DNA of 62,929 bases, from positions 1-62,929 of the forward strand of contig JAUCBJ010000772.1 in NCBI GenBank assembly GCA_032718475.1, given 5' to 3'. Positions 9,985 through 21,838 of this stretch are shown here, piece after piece. Each line of letters starts with the position of its first letter. The first letter of the stretch is position 1. The translations under genes and the position numbers were made by a program. The stretch comes from Nemertoderma westbladi (Eukaryota > Xenacoelomorpha > Nemertodermatida > Nemertodermatidae). The notes beneath the pieces are model-generated. The model saw nothing but the letters and a program-made list of their open reading frames with translations. It was not told the DNA's origin and ran no database searches.

Positions 9985-11742
9985 CTAGAGACGGCGTCAA
10001 GACGCCGTTAAGCAAGTCGGAAGTCGTCAATCAAAGGTAAGTTCCCTCAACAATGTTTACCTATGTTCAGAAGGGAAGTGTTATTTACCTATGGTCAGAG
10101 AGAGATCCCACTCCTGCACTCTGTAATTTGCAATTGCTCAAATCCATTCAGCTGAATGACTCTGTAGAGTAAACTAAAGTAAATTCCCTCAGCCTCAACA
10201 GCGTTTGCCTATGGTGTGAAGGGAATCTGACAGAGAATAATCTTAGCCACTAAATGTCATTCACCCAACAAAAAATTTTGAATGCCACAGTGATTAACCC
10301 AATACCGATAATAAGCAGTTATTTTTATATTTCAAACTATAATGTTAGTGTAAGCCTTACAGAGTATCAGTATGAGGCTGAGTAAACATTCCGCCTTATA
10401 AGCATACAGCCTCCACAGTATTAATGTTGGCCGAAAGATTTAAAAATAAAATACAGTGCAATAGTACTCTGTAACCTACAGTCATTCAGCTTGCACTAAA
10501 TATCAATCACCTATAAAACATTTAAACATTTTGAATGCCACAGTGTGTAACCTGATACAGATAATAAGCATTGATTTTTATGTTTTAAACTATAAGTATA
10601 ACGTTAGTGTTAGCCTTACAGAGTATCAGTATGAGGCTGAGTAAACATTCCGCCTTATAAGCATACAGCCTCCACAGTATTAATGTTGGCCAAAAGATTT
10701 AAAAATAAAATACAGTGCAATAGTACTCTGTAACCTACAGTCATTCAGCTTGCACTAAATGTAAATCACCTATAAAACATTTAAACATTTTGAATGCCAC
10801 AGTGTGTAACCTGATACAGATAATAAGCATTGATTTTTATGTTTTAAACTATAAGTATAACGTTAGTGTTAGCCTTACAGAGTATCAGTATGAAGCTGAG
10901 TAAACATTCGCCTTATAAGCATACAACCTCCAAAGTATTAATGTTGGACGAAAGATTTAAAAATAAAATACAGTGCAGTAGTACTCTGTAACTAACAGTC
11001 ATTCAGCTTGCACTAAATGTCAATCACCTATAAAACATTTTGAATGCCACAGTGATTATTAACCCAATACAGATAATAAGAAGTGATTTTTATATTTCAA
11101 ACTATAATGTTAGTGTAAGCCTTACAGAGTATCAGTATAAGGCTGAGTAAACATTCCACCTTATAAGCATACTGCCTCCACAGTATTAATGTTGGCATTA
11201 ATGTAGCCGATACACTGTATACCTAATAGTCATTCAGCAGGGGGAAGAGTTATTCAGCTGAGGCGGTAATCGATTGCAAACTAAACCAACCAGTTGGCAG
11301 CCTCATCGATTTATACTAAGCCTGTGTATAACCACAAACTAAATCAACCAGTTAATATTTGCTTTGACAGAGAGTGCAGGGCCTAAACAAACAGTATGGG
11401 TGTACTAAGTACAATAATCTTGGCAACCTCATTGATTTATACTAAGCCTTGTGTAGAAATGCATTACATAAGCCATTTTTCATCAGGACACCAGCTGTCA
11501 TTGGTGTTATTTTACCATTGCGCCTATGGCGTTTTTTCGTTTATCTCTATTTTTCGAGCCCAGAGGCTATGGACGGAGTAGCTGATCATACCAGGGACCT
11601 TAGAATCGTCGTATCTAGTCACTGTGAAAATTTCATCAAATTCGTTAGAGCAGTTTTGGCTGTAGATCAGTCAGTCAGTCAGCCAGCCAGTCAGCCAGTC
11701 AGTCAACAATTCTTACAGTAATCAAGTCTAACGACTTGCTAA
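9985..11742. repeat. Segmental duplication, copy A (contains 259-bp tandem repeats)
   Basis: Nearly identical to 15952-17450. The offset is 5,967 bp at the left end but 5,708 bp at the right, a difference of exactly one 259-bp unit. Inside, a ~259-bp unit is repeated four times (marker TTAATGTTGG at 10421, 10680, 10938 and 11186). Copy B has only three. The right boundary falls exactly at the CTAA of module copy 6. Short ORFs at 11396 and 11449 recur identically in copy B only because the DNA is duplicated. Confidence 0.85.
11506..11742 (+). mobile_element. Hairpin-CTAA module copy 6
   Basis: The terminal hairpin is CAAGTC-TAAC-GACTTG (11723-11738) followed by CTAA (11739-11742). The hairpin sequence differs from copies 2, 3, 5, 7 and 8 but keeps full complementarity and position. 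The sequence after CTAA differs from that after copy 9, except for the first T. Confidence 0.7.
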
Positions 11743-11756
11743 TAAGATATATTTTT

Positions 11757-13021
11757 ACTAGTGACGGGCCTAGCGGCCCGATAAGGAACCGACTCTTTAT
11801 TTCAAATAAAAGAGACAACGAGAATTAGTATAGAACTAATAATTATGTAAAAATACAATCATATTTCATACAATAATTATTAATAAATTCGATCTATTAT
11901 TAGTTACTCAATTCTAGAACAAAATCGACCTGCAACTAGTGAAGACCTCGTTTTGGAATTTCGAAACCACGCTGGTGCGATGCGCGATATCGTGTTTAGT
12001 TAATAAATTGAAAACTCCATCAATTCATGTGCAACCAGTAATAAGAAATCGCGATAAATGTAATTTAATAAAAATTATTCTAGAAAAATTTTCCTCAAAA
12101 AGTATGAAGTCTTGGCGTTGGTGACGCGAAACTAGGCTAGTGAGATTCAGGATATTGCGTTTAATATAAAAATCGAAAACGCTATCGAATTCCGTAAAGG
12201 CGTTAATAAAATACTGAAACTTTTTTGAAATTTGTAAAATTCTAGAACTGGAAAAGATTATTTTTTGAACGGCGCTGTTTGGGGTTTGGAAACAGGGATA
12301 GGCTGAAAGAGGACATCTAATTAAGTTGAAAAATGAAAACCCCATCGAATTTGGACAAAGCGTTCCGGAGTTATAGCGGATCGAAAAAAATTGACCCCCC
12401 CCCCAGTCGCCAAAAATTTACAGTAATTTAAAATTTTGCAAAAAAAATTTTTTGCGTTATTTTTGATGGCGAATCGATTGGCAGTACTGGCTACGAAAAA
12501 TTTTTTTTTGAAATTTTTGGTCAGAAAAAAAACATGGAAAAAGTATATTTTTAAAAAGATTTGATGTCTTTGCCTATGGTCAGAGAATGATCCAACTCTG
12601 TAACTTGGCAATCGCTCAAATCCATTCAGCTGAATGGCACAGTAGAGTAAACTAAAGTAAATTCCCTATACAATGTTCTGAAGGGGTGACTGACAGAGAG
12701 TAATCCAACAATAAAACATTTTGCAATAATGTTGGCATTAATGTAGCCAACTCACTGTGTACGTAACAGTCATTCAGCTTACATTAGCAGAGTGAGATAT
12801 TCCCATAGATTGCATTGGGAAGAGTAATTCAGCTGAGGCGATATTAGATTTCAAACTAAACCAACCAGTTAATAATGTTTGCTTTGACAGAGTGGTGGCC
12901 TATACAAACAGTATGGGTGTACTGAGTATAATAATCTTGGCAACCTCATCGATTTATTACTAAGCCTTCTGTAGAAATGCATTACATAAGCCATTTTTCA
13001 TCACGACACCAGCTGTCATGG
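11757..13021. repeat. AT-rich ~1.1-kb repeat, copy 2
   Basis: Starts CTAGTGACGGGCCTAGCGG (a CGGGCC-TAGC-GGCCCG hairpin), then runs through the same AT-rich sequence as 1894-2955. It includes the poly-C tract after AAAAAATTGA. No gene is seen. Confidence 0.75.
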
Positions 13022-13022
13022 G

Positions 13023-13249
13023 TGTTATTTTACCATTGCGCCTATGGCGTTTTTTCGTTTATGTCTATTTTTCGAGCCCACGGCTCATGGACGAAATAGC
13101 GGAACATACCAGGGACCTTAGAATCGCGGTATCTAGCCGCTGTGAAAATTTCATCAAAATCGTTAGAGTAGTTTTGGCTGTAGATTAGTCAGTCAGTCAG
13201 CCAGCCAGTCTCGAGCAATTCTTACAGTAATGAACCTCTCGGTTCCTAA
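13023..13249 (+). mobile_element. Hairpin-CTAA module copy 7
   Basis: CACGGCTCATGGACG variant with hairpin GAACC-TCTC-GGTTC and CTAA at 13246-13249. It separates AT-rich repeat copies 2 and 3. Confidence 0.65.
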
Positions 13250-14378
13250 CTAGTGACGGGCCTAGCGGCCCGATAAGGAACCGACTTTTTATTTTAAATA
13301 AAAGAGACAACGAGAATAAATATAGAATCATATTTCATACAATAATTATTAATAAATTCAATCAATTATTAGTTGCTCAATTCTAGAACAAAAACGACAT
13401 GCAACTAGTGAAGACCTCGTTTTGAAATTTCGAAACCACGCTGGTGCGATGCGCGATATCGTGTTTAGTTAATAAATTGAAAACTCCATCAATTCATGTG
13501 CAACCGGTAATAAGAAATCGCGATAAATGTAATTAAATAAAAATTATTCTAGAAAAATTTTCCTCAAAAAGTATGAAGTCTTGGCATTGGTGACGCGAAA
13601 CTGGGCTAGTGAGATTCAGGATATTGCGTTTAATATAAAAATCGAAAACGCTATCAAATTCCGTAAAGGCGTTAATAAAATACTGCAACTTTTATGAAAT
13701 TTGTAAAATTCTAGAACTAGAAAAAATTAATTTTCGAACGGCGCTGTTTGGGGTTTCGAAACATAGATAGGCTGAAAGAGGACATCGAATTAAGTTGAAA
13801 AATGAAAACCCCATCGAATTTGGACAAAGCATTCCGGAGTTATAGCGGATCGAAAAAAATTGACCCCCCCCCAGTCGCCAAAAATTTACAGTAATTTAAA
13901 ATTTTGCAAAAAAAAATTTTTGCGTTATTTTTGATGGCGAATCGATTGGCAGTACTGGCTACGAAAAAAATTTTTTTGAAATTTTTGGTCAGAAAAAAAA
14001 ACATGGAAATAGTATCTTTTTAAAAAGATTTGATGTCTTTGCCTATGGTCAGAGAATGATCCAACTCTGTAACTTGGCAATCGCTCAAATCCATTCAGCT
14101 GAATGGCACAGTAGAGTAAACTGAAGTAAATTCCCTATACAATGTTCTGAAGGGGAGACTGACAGAGAGTAATCCAACAATAAAACATTTTGCAATCATG
14201 TTGGCATTAATGTAGCCAACAAACACACTGTGTACTTAAGTCATTCAGCTTACATTAGCAGAGTGAGATATTCCCATTGATTGCATTGGGAAGAGTAATT
14301 CAGCTGAGACGATATTAGATTTCAAACTAAACCAACCACCAGTTAATGTTTGCTTTGACAGAGAGTGGTGGCCTATAC

Positions 14379-15597
14379 TACTACTACTACTAGGATCGGC
14401 ATGCTGCATTGCAGCTGCATTTTTAAGAATGCTGTGCCGGCTTGTCAACAAAATTGCACCGCCACAACTCCCTATCACCCATGACATTTGCTAGATCATC
14501 CGCATCTTTAAGGCCAGTGTCCTTTAAGATGCGTCTCAAGAAAGTCATGGGCTGTCCACCATGCTTATTCACTCCATGAGGCTGCCAAAGTACAAGATTA
14601 TGCACTGGCTGGTCCTCACGGCGAAAGCAATGTCCTGCAAAGCGGAGGCGGTTTTGTTCTAGTGTCAAGCTTGGGGGAACCAATGAGACACCTCCAATGT
14701 TATATAGTGTCTGGTTGGAGATGTGTGCATTGTACTTGACACAATGAACCCGGCGTAGCATTCTTGTGAATGTGCCATCCAGAGATTTGGTGTCCTCAGC
14801 AGTTAGAGCCCAGCATGGACTCCCATAGAGGAGTACTGGAACTACTGCTGCTCTAAATAATCGGACCTTAAGTTTCCGATTAATTCTCGGTGACTTCCAA
14901 ATCCTGGAAAGCCTATTCAAGGCTGCCCATGCCTTTCCCTTACGTATTCGAAGGTCCTCACCTGACTTCCGGATCCATGATCCCAGGTAACAGAAGTCGT
15001 CCACATGCTCAAGCATACCATCCTTTGAGCTTATGCTCATCCGATCAGAGACTTGCTGAGGACTTTCAAAGTTAACGGTCAGAATTTTGGTCTTTCTGGA
15101 GTTAATAAAAAGACCAACACTAGAAGCAGCATGTTCTAATGAGCTGAGGAGCCGTTGGGCTCCCTCTAATGATTCTGAGAGTACTCCTAAGTCATCAGCA
15201 AAGTCTAGATCAGTTAGGTACTTGGCAGGATTTCCTCGACTTCTGGAGCCAGTAGGTGGAGTTATCATCACCCCATCATCATTATGATGATCTAAGGACA
15301 TGCGTAGAACATAGTCAACCACAATAATGAACAAGAATGGTGCAAGTGTGTCTCCTTGGAGGACGCCCCATAACACTTCAAATGGTTCTGTGTCACCGTC
15401 AACAGTAGACACAAATGTTGTCGAACCATCGTATACTGATCTGATTGCTGCAATAATTTCATCAGGAATCCCATATAATGAAAGTATGCTGAACATACGT
15501 GAGCGAGAGACTGAATCAAAGGCCTTGAAGAAGTCAACAAAGATAACAGCCAGATGCCTGTCTTTCTTTTTTGATAATTCTTCAATTATCCTTCTAA
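14379..15597 (-). mobile_element. 5'-truncated non-LTR retrotransposon (LINE) insertion
   Basis: Inserted on the minus strand. The 3' end is a CTA/TAG trinucleotide tail (14379-14391 region) and the 5' end is truncated inside the reverse transcriptase domain. The 11-bp direct repeat GTGGCCTATAC flanks it at 14368-14378 and 15598-15608. Two further copies of the same family lie at 23218-24375 and 30424-30905. Confidence 0.9.
14423..15597 (-). pseudogene. LINE reverse transcriptase, C-terminal part (no N-terminus)
   Basis: The frame is open from 15697 to the stop at 14423, but codons before about 15597 come from flanking repeat, not the element. Visible reverse transcriptase blocks are the A motif FVDFFKAFDSVSR, the B motif with GVLQGDTLAPFLFII, the catalytic FADD (15191-15202) and a following KTK motif. 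A C-terminal segment ending near DRELWR is typical of the same polyproteins. There is no endonuclease because of 5' truncation. The frame is intact over ~390 codons, so the insertion is fairly young. The family resembles endonuclease-type LINEs of marine invertebrates; I do not assign a clade. Confidence 0.85.
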
Positions 15598-15728
15598 GTG
15601 GCCTATACAAACAGTATGGGTGTACTGAGTATAATAATCTTGGCAACCTCATCGATTTATTACTAAGCCTTCTGTAGAAATGCATTACATAAGCCATTTT
15701 TCATCACGACACCAGCTGTTATTGGTAT

Positions 15729-15951
15729 GTTATTTTACCATTGTGCCTATGGCGTTTTTTCGTTTATGTCTATTTTTCGAGCCCACGGCTCATGGACGAA
15801 ATAGTGGAACATACCAGGGACCTTAGAATCGCGGTATCTAGCCGCTGTGAAAATTTCATCAAAATCGTTAGAGTAGTTTTGGCTGTAGATCAGCCAGTCA
15901 ATCAATCAATCAGCGAACAATTCTTACAGTAATGAACCTCTCGGTTCCTAA
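15729..15951 (+). mobile_element. Hairpin-CTAA module copy 8
   Basis: Same form as copy 5, with a GTGCCTATGGCG start variant, a short CAAT/CAGT run, hairpin GAACC-TCTC-GGTTC and CTAA at 15948-15951. It is followed by the same ACGGCGT hairpin module as copy 5. Confidence 0.65.
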
Positions 15952-17450
15952 CTAGAGACGGCGTCAAGACGCCGTTAAGCAAGTCGGAAGTCGTCAATCA
16001 AAGGTAAGTTCCCTCAACAATGTTTACCTATGTTCAGAAGGGAAGTGTTATTTACCTATGGTCAGAGAGAGATCCCACTCCTGCACTCTGTAATTTGCAA
16101 TTGCTCAAATCCATTCAGCTGAATGACTCTGTAGAGTAAACTAAAGTAAATTCCCTCAGCCTCAACAGCGTTTGCCTATGGTGTGAAGGGAATCTGACAG
16201 AGAATAATCTTAGCCACTAAATGTCATTCACCCAACAAAAAATTTTGAATGCCACAGTGATTAACCCAATACCGATAATAAGCAGTTATTTTTATATTTC
16301 AAACTATAATGTTAGTGTAAGCCTTACAGAGTATCAGTATGAGGCTGAGTAAACATTCCGCCTTATAAGCATACAGCCTCCACAGTATTAATGTTGGCCG
16401 AAAGATTTAAAAATAAAATACAGTGCAATAGTACTCTGTAACCTACAGTCATTCAGCTTGCACTAAATATCAATCACCTATAAAACATTTAAACATTTTG
16501 AATGCCACAGTGTGTAACCTGATACAGATAATAAGCATTGATTTTTATGTTTTAAACTATAAGTATAACGTTAGTGTTAGCCTTACAGAGTATCAGTATG
16601 AAGCTGAGTAAACATTCGCCTTATAAGCATACAACCTCCAAAGTATTAATGTTGGACGAAAGATTTAAAAATAAAATACAGTGCAGTAGTACTCTGTAAC
16701 TAACAGTCATTCAGCTTGCACTAAATGTCAATCACCTATAAAACATTTTGAATGCCACAGTGATTATTAACCCAATACAGATAATAAGAAGTGATTTTTA
16801 TATTTCAAACTATAATGTTAGTGTAAGCCTTACAGAGTATCAGTATAAGGCTGAGTAAACATTCCACCTTATAAGCATACTGCCTCCACAGTATTAATGT
16901 TGGCATTAATGTAGCCGATACACTGTATACCTAATAGTCATTCAGCAGGGGGAAGAGTTATTCAGCTGAGGCGGTAATCGATTGCAAACTAAACCAACCA
17001 GTTGGCAGCCTCATCGATTTATACTAAGCCTGTGTATAACCACAAACTAAATCAACCAGTTAATATTTGCTTTGACAGAGAGTGCAGGGCCTAAACAAAC
17101 AGTATGGGTGTACTAAGTACAATAATCTTGGCAACCTCATTGATTTATACTAAGCCTTGTGTAGAAATGCATTACATAAGCCATTTTTCATCAGGACACC
17201 AGCTGTCATTGGTGTTATTTTACCATTGCGCCTATGGCGTTTTTTCGTTTATCTCTATTTTTCGAGCCCAGAGGCTATGGACGGAGTAGCTGATCATACC
17301 AGGGACCTTAGAATCGTCGTATCTAGTCACTGTGAAAATTTCATCAAATTCGTTAGAGCAGTTTTGGCTGTAGATCAGTCAGTCAGTCAGCCAGCCAGTC
17401 AGCCAGTCAGTCAACAATTCTTACAGTAATCAAGTCTAACGACTTGCTAA
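15952..17450. repeat. Segmental duplication, copy B
   Basis: Near-identical partner of 9985-11742 that lacks one 259-bp internal unit. It ends precisely at the CTAA of module copy 9 (17447-17450), after which the sequence changes to the AT-rich fold-back region. Confidence 0.85.
17213..17450 (+). mobile_element. Hairpin-CTAA module copy 9
   Basis: Identical to copy 6, with hairpin CAAGTC-TAAC-GACTTG then CTAA. Flanking sequence diverges from copy 6 immediately after the shared T that follows CTAA, which marks this as the true element end. Confidence 0.7.
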
Positions 17451-17867
17451 TTAATATCGCCTCTGTTGTCAAAAACTGCTTGAAAATGTTTTATTGAAAT
17501 GTGTATAGATTAAAAATGTTTTCCTAACTATATAGACCAAAAATACTAGTTACAACACAATTTCAATATACTCAATGAATGTCGATTATGTTCTAGAACA
17601 TAACTCTATAAATGTTGTTTTAAACAGGTAGTAACATAATCTGGGGTGTGTGCAGTGTGCACAAAATGCCTGTTGAAGAATAACTGATTTGTAACTGGTG
17701 TAATATCGACGGAGACACCTTTTTTAAACGCTTGTAGCTAAAGATTGAAAGCAAAAATAAAAATTCTGGCTCATCCAGTCAGTTGTCGGGAGGTGAAACT
17801 ATCTCTGTTTCAAATTTAATGTAATATAATTAAGGATTTATAAGATTAAGGTAACGGTCGCGTATAC

Positions 17868-18520
17868 ATTTTTATAACATAAATCATTGTTACCATGGCA
17901 ACATTGTAGAATTCTAGAACAAAATATAAATATTATTATACACTATTCTACAACACAAATAAAATAAAAAATATAACGGTCTAGAACATAATATATCTAG
18001 TTATTTATCAAATTGGAATAGCTAGTAATTAAAACAATTTTTTTTAATGTTTGCTAATACGCAAAAGTCAAATTAAGGCATTTATTAAAAGATAAATATA
18101 CGATGCCAGAGTGTTGTGTGTGAGGAGTGCATTCAATACGAAGATAAATTCTCCGAAAAACTGACAGAATACATGTGGAGGTGACAGAAGAAAAGGAAAC
18201 TTAAACGGATAGAATACCATGAGATAATAAATGCCGTCAAAGGCCATAAACTAATTAGTTACATACGTATACGAAAACTTCAATCCAATATATCCATTTA
18301 AATGTTTTCAGAAATTTATTTAAAAATGATTTTTTTAAATTTACTAGCTATTTTAAAATAAATAAACCTAGCTATATGTTCTAGAACATTATTTTTATTT
18401 TATTTATGTTCTAGAATAGTATATAATACCTTTCTTTTGATCTACAAACTCTTGAACGTTGCTATATTATGATCAATAATAATATAGGTTTTAAAATAGT
18501 AGTGCTATACGGAACTCTAG
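17868..18520. mobile_element. AT-rich fold-back element 1
   Basis: The left arm (about 17868-18035) and right arm (about 18335-18520) are inverted copies. Both carry TTCTAGAA-type palindromes, an ATTATACACTATTCT-like run and, on the left, the X-box GTTACCATGGCAAC (17889-17902). The outer end carries CTAGAGTTCCGTAT (reversed on the right at about 18508-18520). No ORF or transposase is present. Exact ends and target duplication were not determined. Confidence 0.6.
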
Positions 18521-19179
18521 CCAAAATTTAGGGGCGGGGGGGGGGGGGGGTCTTGTCACTGAATTGCGACTCTTTTTCCGGGGAATGCTGAAATATTATT
18601 ATCAAAATTATATTCAGCTTGGAACGCACGGTGTAGCAAATGCCGTAGGACCAATACACTTTTGTTACATTATGTCAACTTAACAGCGTTCTGGTAAATT
18701 ACTCAAGGTCACTTTTCAGCGTTAAAGACCCTTGTTTATTATGTAAACCTCCCTCGCTGCGCTCGCTCGGTACATAAATAAACTCGGGTCATAACGCTAC
18801 AAAGTGCTACTTTGCACACAACAATGTAAATAGTTATTACCATCACATTTGATGCTAAACACTTTCGGCACTTATACCTCATGGGTACCTACATTTTCAA
18901 ATTACGTGTAAGCTATCAATCTTGATAAATATATTTGTTCTAGAACACATTTTTTTGTTCTAGAATAAACTTTTTGGAGAACATTTTTTGAAAAAAATTT
19001 TAACACATTATTAATAAATGTACAACGCATACAAAAAAATTTACATAAAATACATCAAAAAAAATTTTCAAAAATTTCAAAAACTTAAAAAACTCAAAAA
19101 GTTTGAAAATGTAGATACCCATGTCGTAAAAGTGCTATACTTTCTGCCTTAAAACGGCATACGAATAATTAATGGTAAC
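18521..19179. other. AT-rich non-coding stretch with poly-G run
   Basis: No gene is seen. A 15-base G run lies at 18536-18550. Two further TTCTAGAA words occur near 18930 and 18958, suggesting more decayed fold-back sequence. Confidence 0.5.
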
Positions 19180-19395
19180 AGTTCCGTATAGAACTGCATT
19201 TTTATAACATAAATCATTGTTACCAGGGCAACAGTGAAGAGTTCTAGAACAAAAAATATATAATATACACTATTCTAGAACAAAAATAAAATAAAAAAAT
19301 TATTATTCTAGAACATATAGCTAGTAATTTGTTAAATTAAAAATAGCTAGTAATAAAAAAAATTTATTTATTTAAATTAGGTACTTTTTACTTTA

Positions 19396-19418
19396 CCCCC
19401 CCCCCCCCCCCCCCCCCC
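19396..19418. repeat. Poly-C tract
   Basis: Twenty-three consecutive C, followed by TCCCCC. Confidence 0.95.
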
Positions 19419-20096
19419 TCCCCCACAACCAAAATTTTTTGGATGTCCATTTTTTGCCGTTTTTTCTATTGGATGTTGTTCCCCAACACTTCATGAATCC
19501 ATTGGAAAAAAATTTTGTTCTAGAACACTAGCTATTATTGCTATTTAGGCATAGTTCTGAAATATCAATGTTCTCACATTTTGTTTTTAGAATTTATAAA
19601 AATACTTAGATAGTAAAAAAAACCACAAGCTAAGCCTACCTTAATAAATAATATCTTGTAAATGTTCACAAACACTTAACCAATAACAAAAATGAAAAAA
19701 ATACCGTATTTTTTAAATTTCAAAAAATACTAGCTAGTAAAAAAAACACTAGCTACCATATAAAAAATATATCTACTAATGTTCTAGAGATATATGTTCT
19801 AAGAGATATTTAAATACGGTACAGTTTTCTAGAATATAGAATTCTATAGTAACAGCGCAATTAATGTCACATTACCAAATAAACAAATATTATATTTGCT
19901 AAAGTCTGTAGCTATAAACATAGCTAGTAACAATAGATAGTGTTCTAGAACAAAATTTTTTTTTCAACAGAGGCAAGAAGTGTTGGGGAACAATATCCAA
20001 TTGAAAAAAATTCACAAAATAGTAAGTGGAAAAATCTGTAGGGTGGGGGTTAAAGTAAAAAAGTAGCTTATATTATTTATTATTAAAAATATTATC

Positions 20097-20158
20097 TACC
20101 GGTACCGGTACCGATACTTTGGTACCGGTACCGGTACCGGTACTTTGGTACCGGTACC
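20097..20158. repeat. GGTACC palindromic microsatellite
   Basis: Three clusters of alternating ACCGGT/GGTACC words separated by ATACTTT or TACTTT. The words are self-complementary, so each cluster can fold on itself. Confidence 0.9.
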
Positions 20159-20439
20159 AAAAATTGTATTATTTGTTAAATTTACTTTAATTTAGTTTAA
20201 TTTACTAGCTATTTTAAAATTAAAAAAAAACTAGATATCCGTTTTAGAACATTATTTTTTTTTTTTTTATTTATGTAATATTGCATGTATTATAGGCTAC
20301 ACTATTCTAGAGCATAAATAATACAAATAATATAATGTTCTAGAACATATAGCTAGTTATTTTTCAAATTTAAAACATCTAGTAATACAAAAAAATGTAT
20401 TTATTTATATTGAAATAGTTGAAGTCCCAGCGGGGATCT

Positions 20440-21410
20440 CAGTCTAATAAGGAATAGTATAATGAGCGCAAACTGGAAAAAAAAACCATCAGCGAGAAAG
20501 CAGTAAGTACATAGAAGTAATATACACAGTACAAACACGAATAATATAATTATAGTATGAAATGAACTGCAAAAAAAAGTATTTGATTTTTTGTACATAG
20601 AAGTATAAACTCCACTATAAACTAGAAGTATTGCTCCCCCATACTATAATTATATTTTATTCGTGTTTATACTTCTATGTGGGGCGAGCCACGAAGTGAG
20701 CGAAACCTTAGCATATGGGTGCCATTAACGAGTTGTCTGTCGTCGTCATCTGTCGTCGTCGTCTGTCGTCGTCATCTGTCGTTGTAAATATTTGATCGCT
20801 AATAACTCGGTTATTCCTTGATGAAATTAAACGAAACTTGGTACGTATGTTGTCCGTCAAAAGTTTAGAATGAATCTGCAGTTTGGTAAAAAACGAACGA
20901 ACGCAACGAGTATCCATCTGCCATAAATCAGCAGTTACTCTCACAGTTTCGAGACTTTGCATAGTTGTAAAGGTCGTTCTTCTCCGTTTAGGAAAATTAT
21001 TTTAAGACAAAAGAGAACGAGCGCAACGAGGCTAATGAAGGAGAAGAGTATTGTAAAACAAAACTAAAAATGTCATTCTTAACTTAAATAGCCCTAGTTT
21101 GAAGGTTTGTAAATGACAGTTGAAGTGGGTAAGGGCAAACTGAAATGGATATATGTTTTTACAACTAGTTTATCACAAACTGGTAGCATCGCCATTACTC
21201 ATATATATTTTGTGAAAGACTGTTTTCTTATCTAATAGAGATTAGTATAATGTAGTTTGTAATATAGGCTCTCGTGCTGCGCGAAGGCCTCACGAACGTG
21301 TACTTACTGCCTTTATCTCGCTGAAGATGGTTTATTGATTAAATCGAAACGTTCGAACTATAACTATATGGCTTTTTTCCAGTTTGCGTTCATTATACTA
21401 ATTCTTTATT
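20440..21410. mobile_element. Nested inverted element inside fold-back element 2
   Basis: The left end near 20447-20480 and the right end near 21373-21410 share an inverted run with the core AGTATAATGAGCGCAAACTG (one mismatch on the right). A second local inverted pair lies at about 20505-20560 and 20633-20685. The interior includes a GTC/GTCGTC microsatellite (about 20735-20785). It also includes a segment with GAACGAGCGCAACGAGGCT, which recurs near 28620 and 28765. Confidence 0.45.
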
Positions 21411-21838
21411 TATATTAATTATTTAATAGAAAATTCATCTACCAAATTGGATATTTTTTTAAATTTACTAGCTATTTTAAAATTTAAAAAAATCTAGCTA
21501 TATGTTCTAGAACATTTTATTTATGTTCTAGAATAGTATATAATACTTCTCTATTGTTCTAGAACTCTTCAATGTTGCCATAGTAACAATGACATATGTT
21601 TTAAAAATGAAGTTCGATACGGAACTCTAGCCTAATAAATTCAGTTCTTCTTTCATAATATTGTAAATTCAGGGTTGGAGTGGCATCACTGGCTACCATA
21701 ACATCAATAGTGATCGCAGATGGCTATTGATGGTGAAATCAACGATTAAATTATATACCGAAATGGTCACTCAAGGCCTACTAATGCTGCGAAATTGTTA
21801 ATGATTTGTAACTTATCAATTTTTCAACTTTATTAAAT

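Larger units (their letters stand above)
13250..15729. repeat. AT-rich ~1.1-kb repeat, copy 3, split by a LINE
   Basis: Same structure as copy 2, interrupted by the LINE fragment at 14379-15597. The sequence before and after the insertion joins to match the uninterrupted copies (GTGGCCTATACAAACAG). Confidence 0.75.
19180..21640. mobile_element. AT-rich fold-back element 2 with nested insertions
   Basis: The left arm (about 19180-19370) and right arm (about 21450-21640) are inverted copies with ends related to CTAGAGTTCCGTAT. Each has an X-box-like palindrome (19219-19232 and 21574-21587) and three TTCTAGAA words in similar spacing. A partial third arm lies at about 20170-20360. The interior holds a 23-base C run, a GGTACC repeat and a further inverted element at 20440-21410. 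No protein-coding capacity is seen. Confidence 0.6.

Noticed and set aside
11396-17429. Identical small ORFs at 11396/17104 and 11449/17157
   Set aside because: Identity reflects the segmental duplication. The ORFs cross into the hairpin-CTAA module and are not otherwise conserved.
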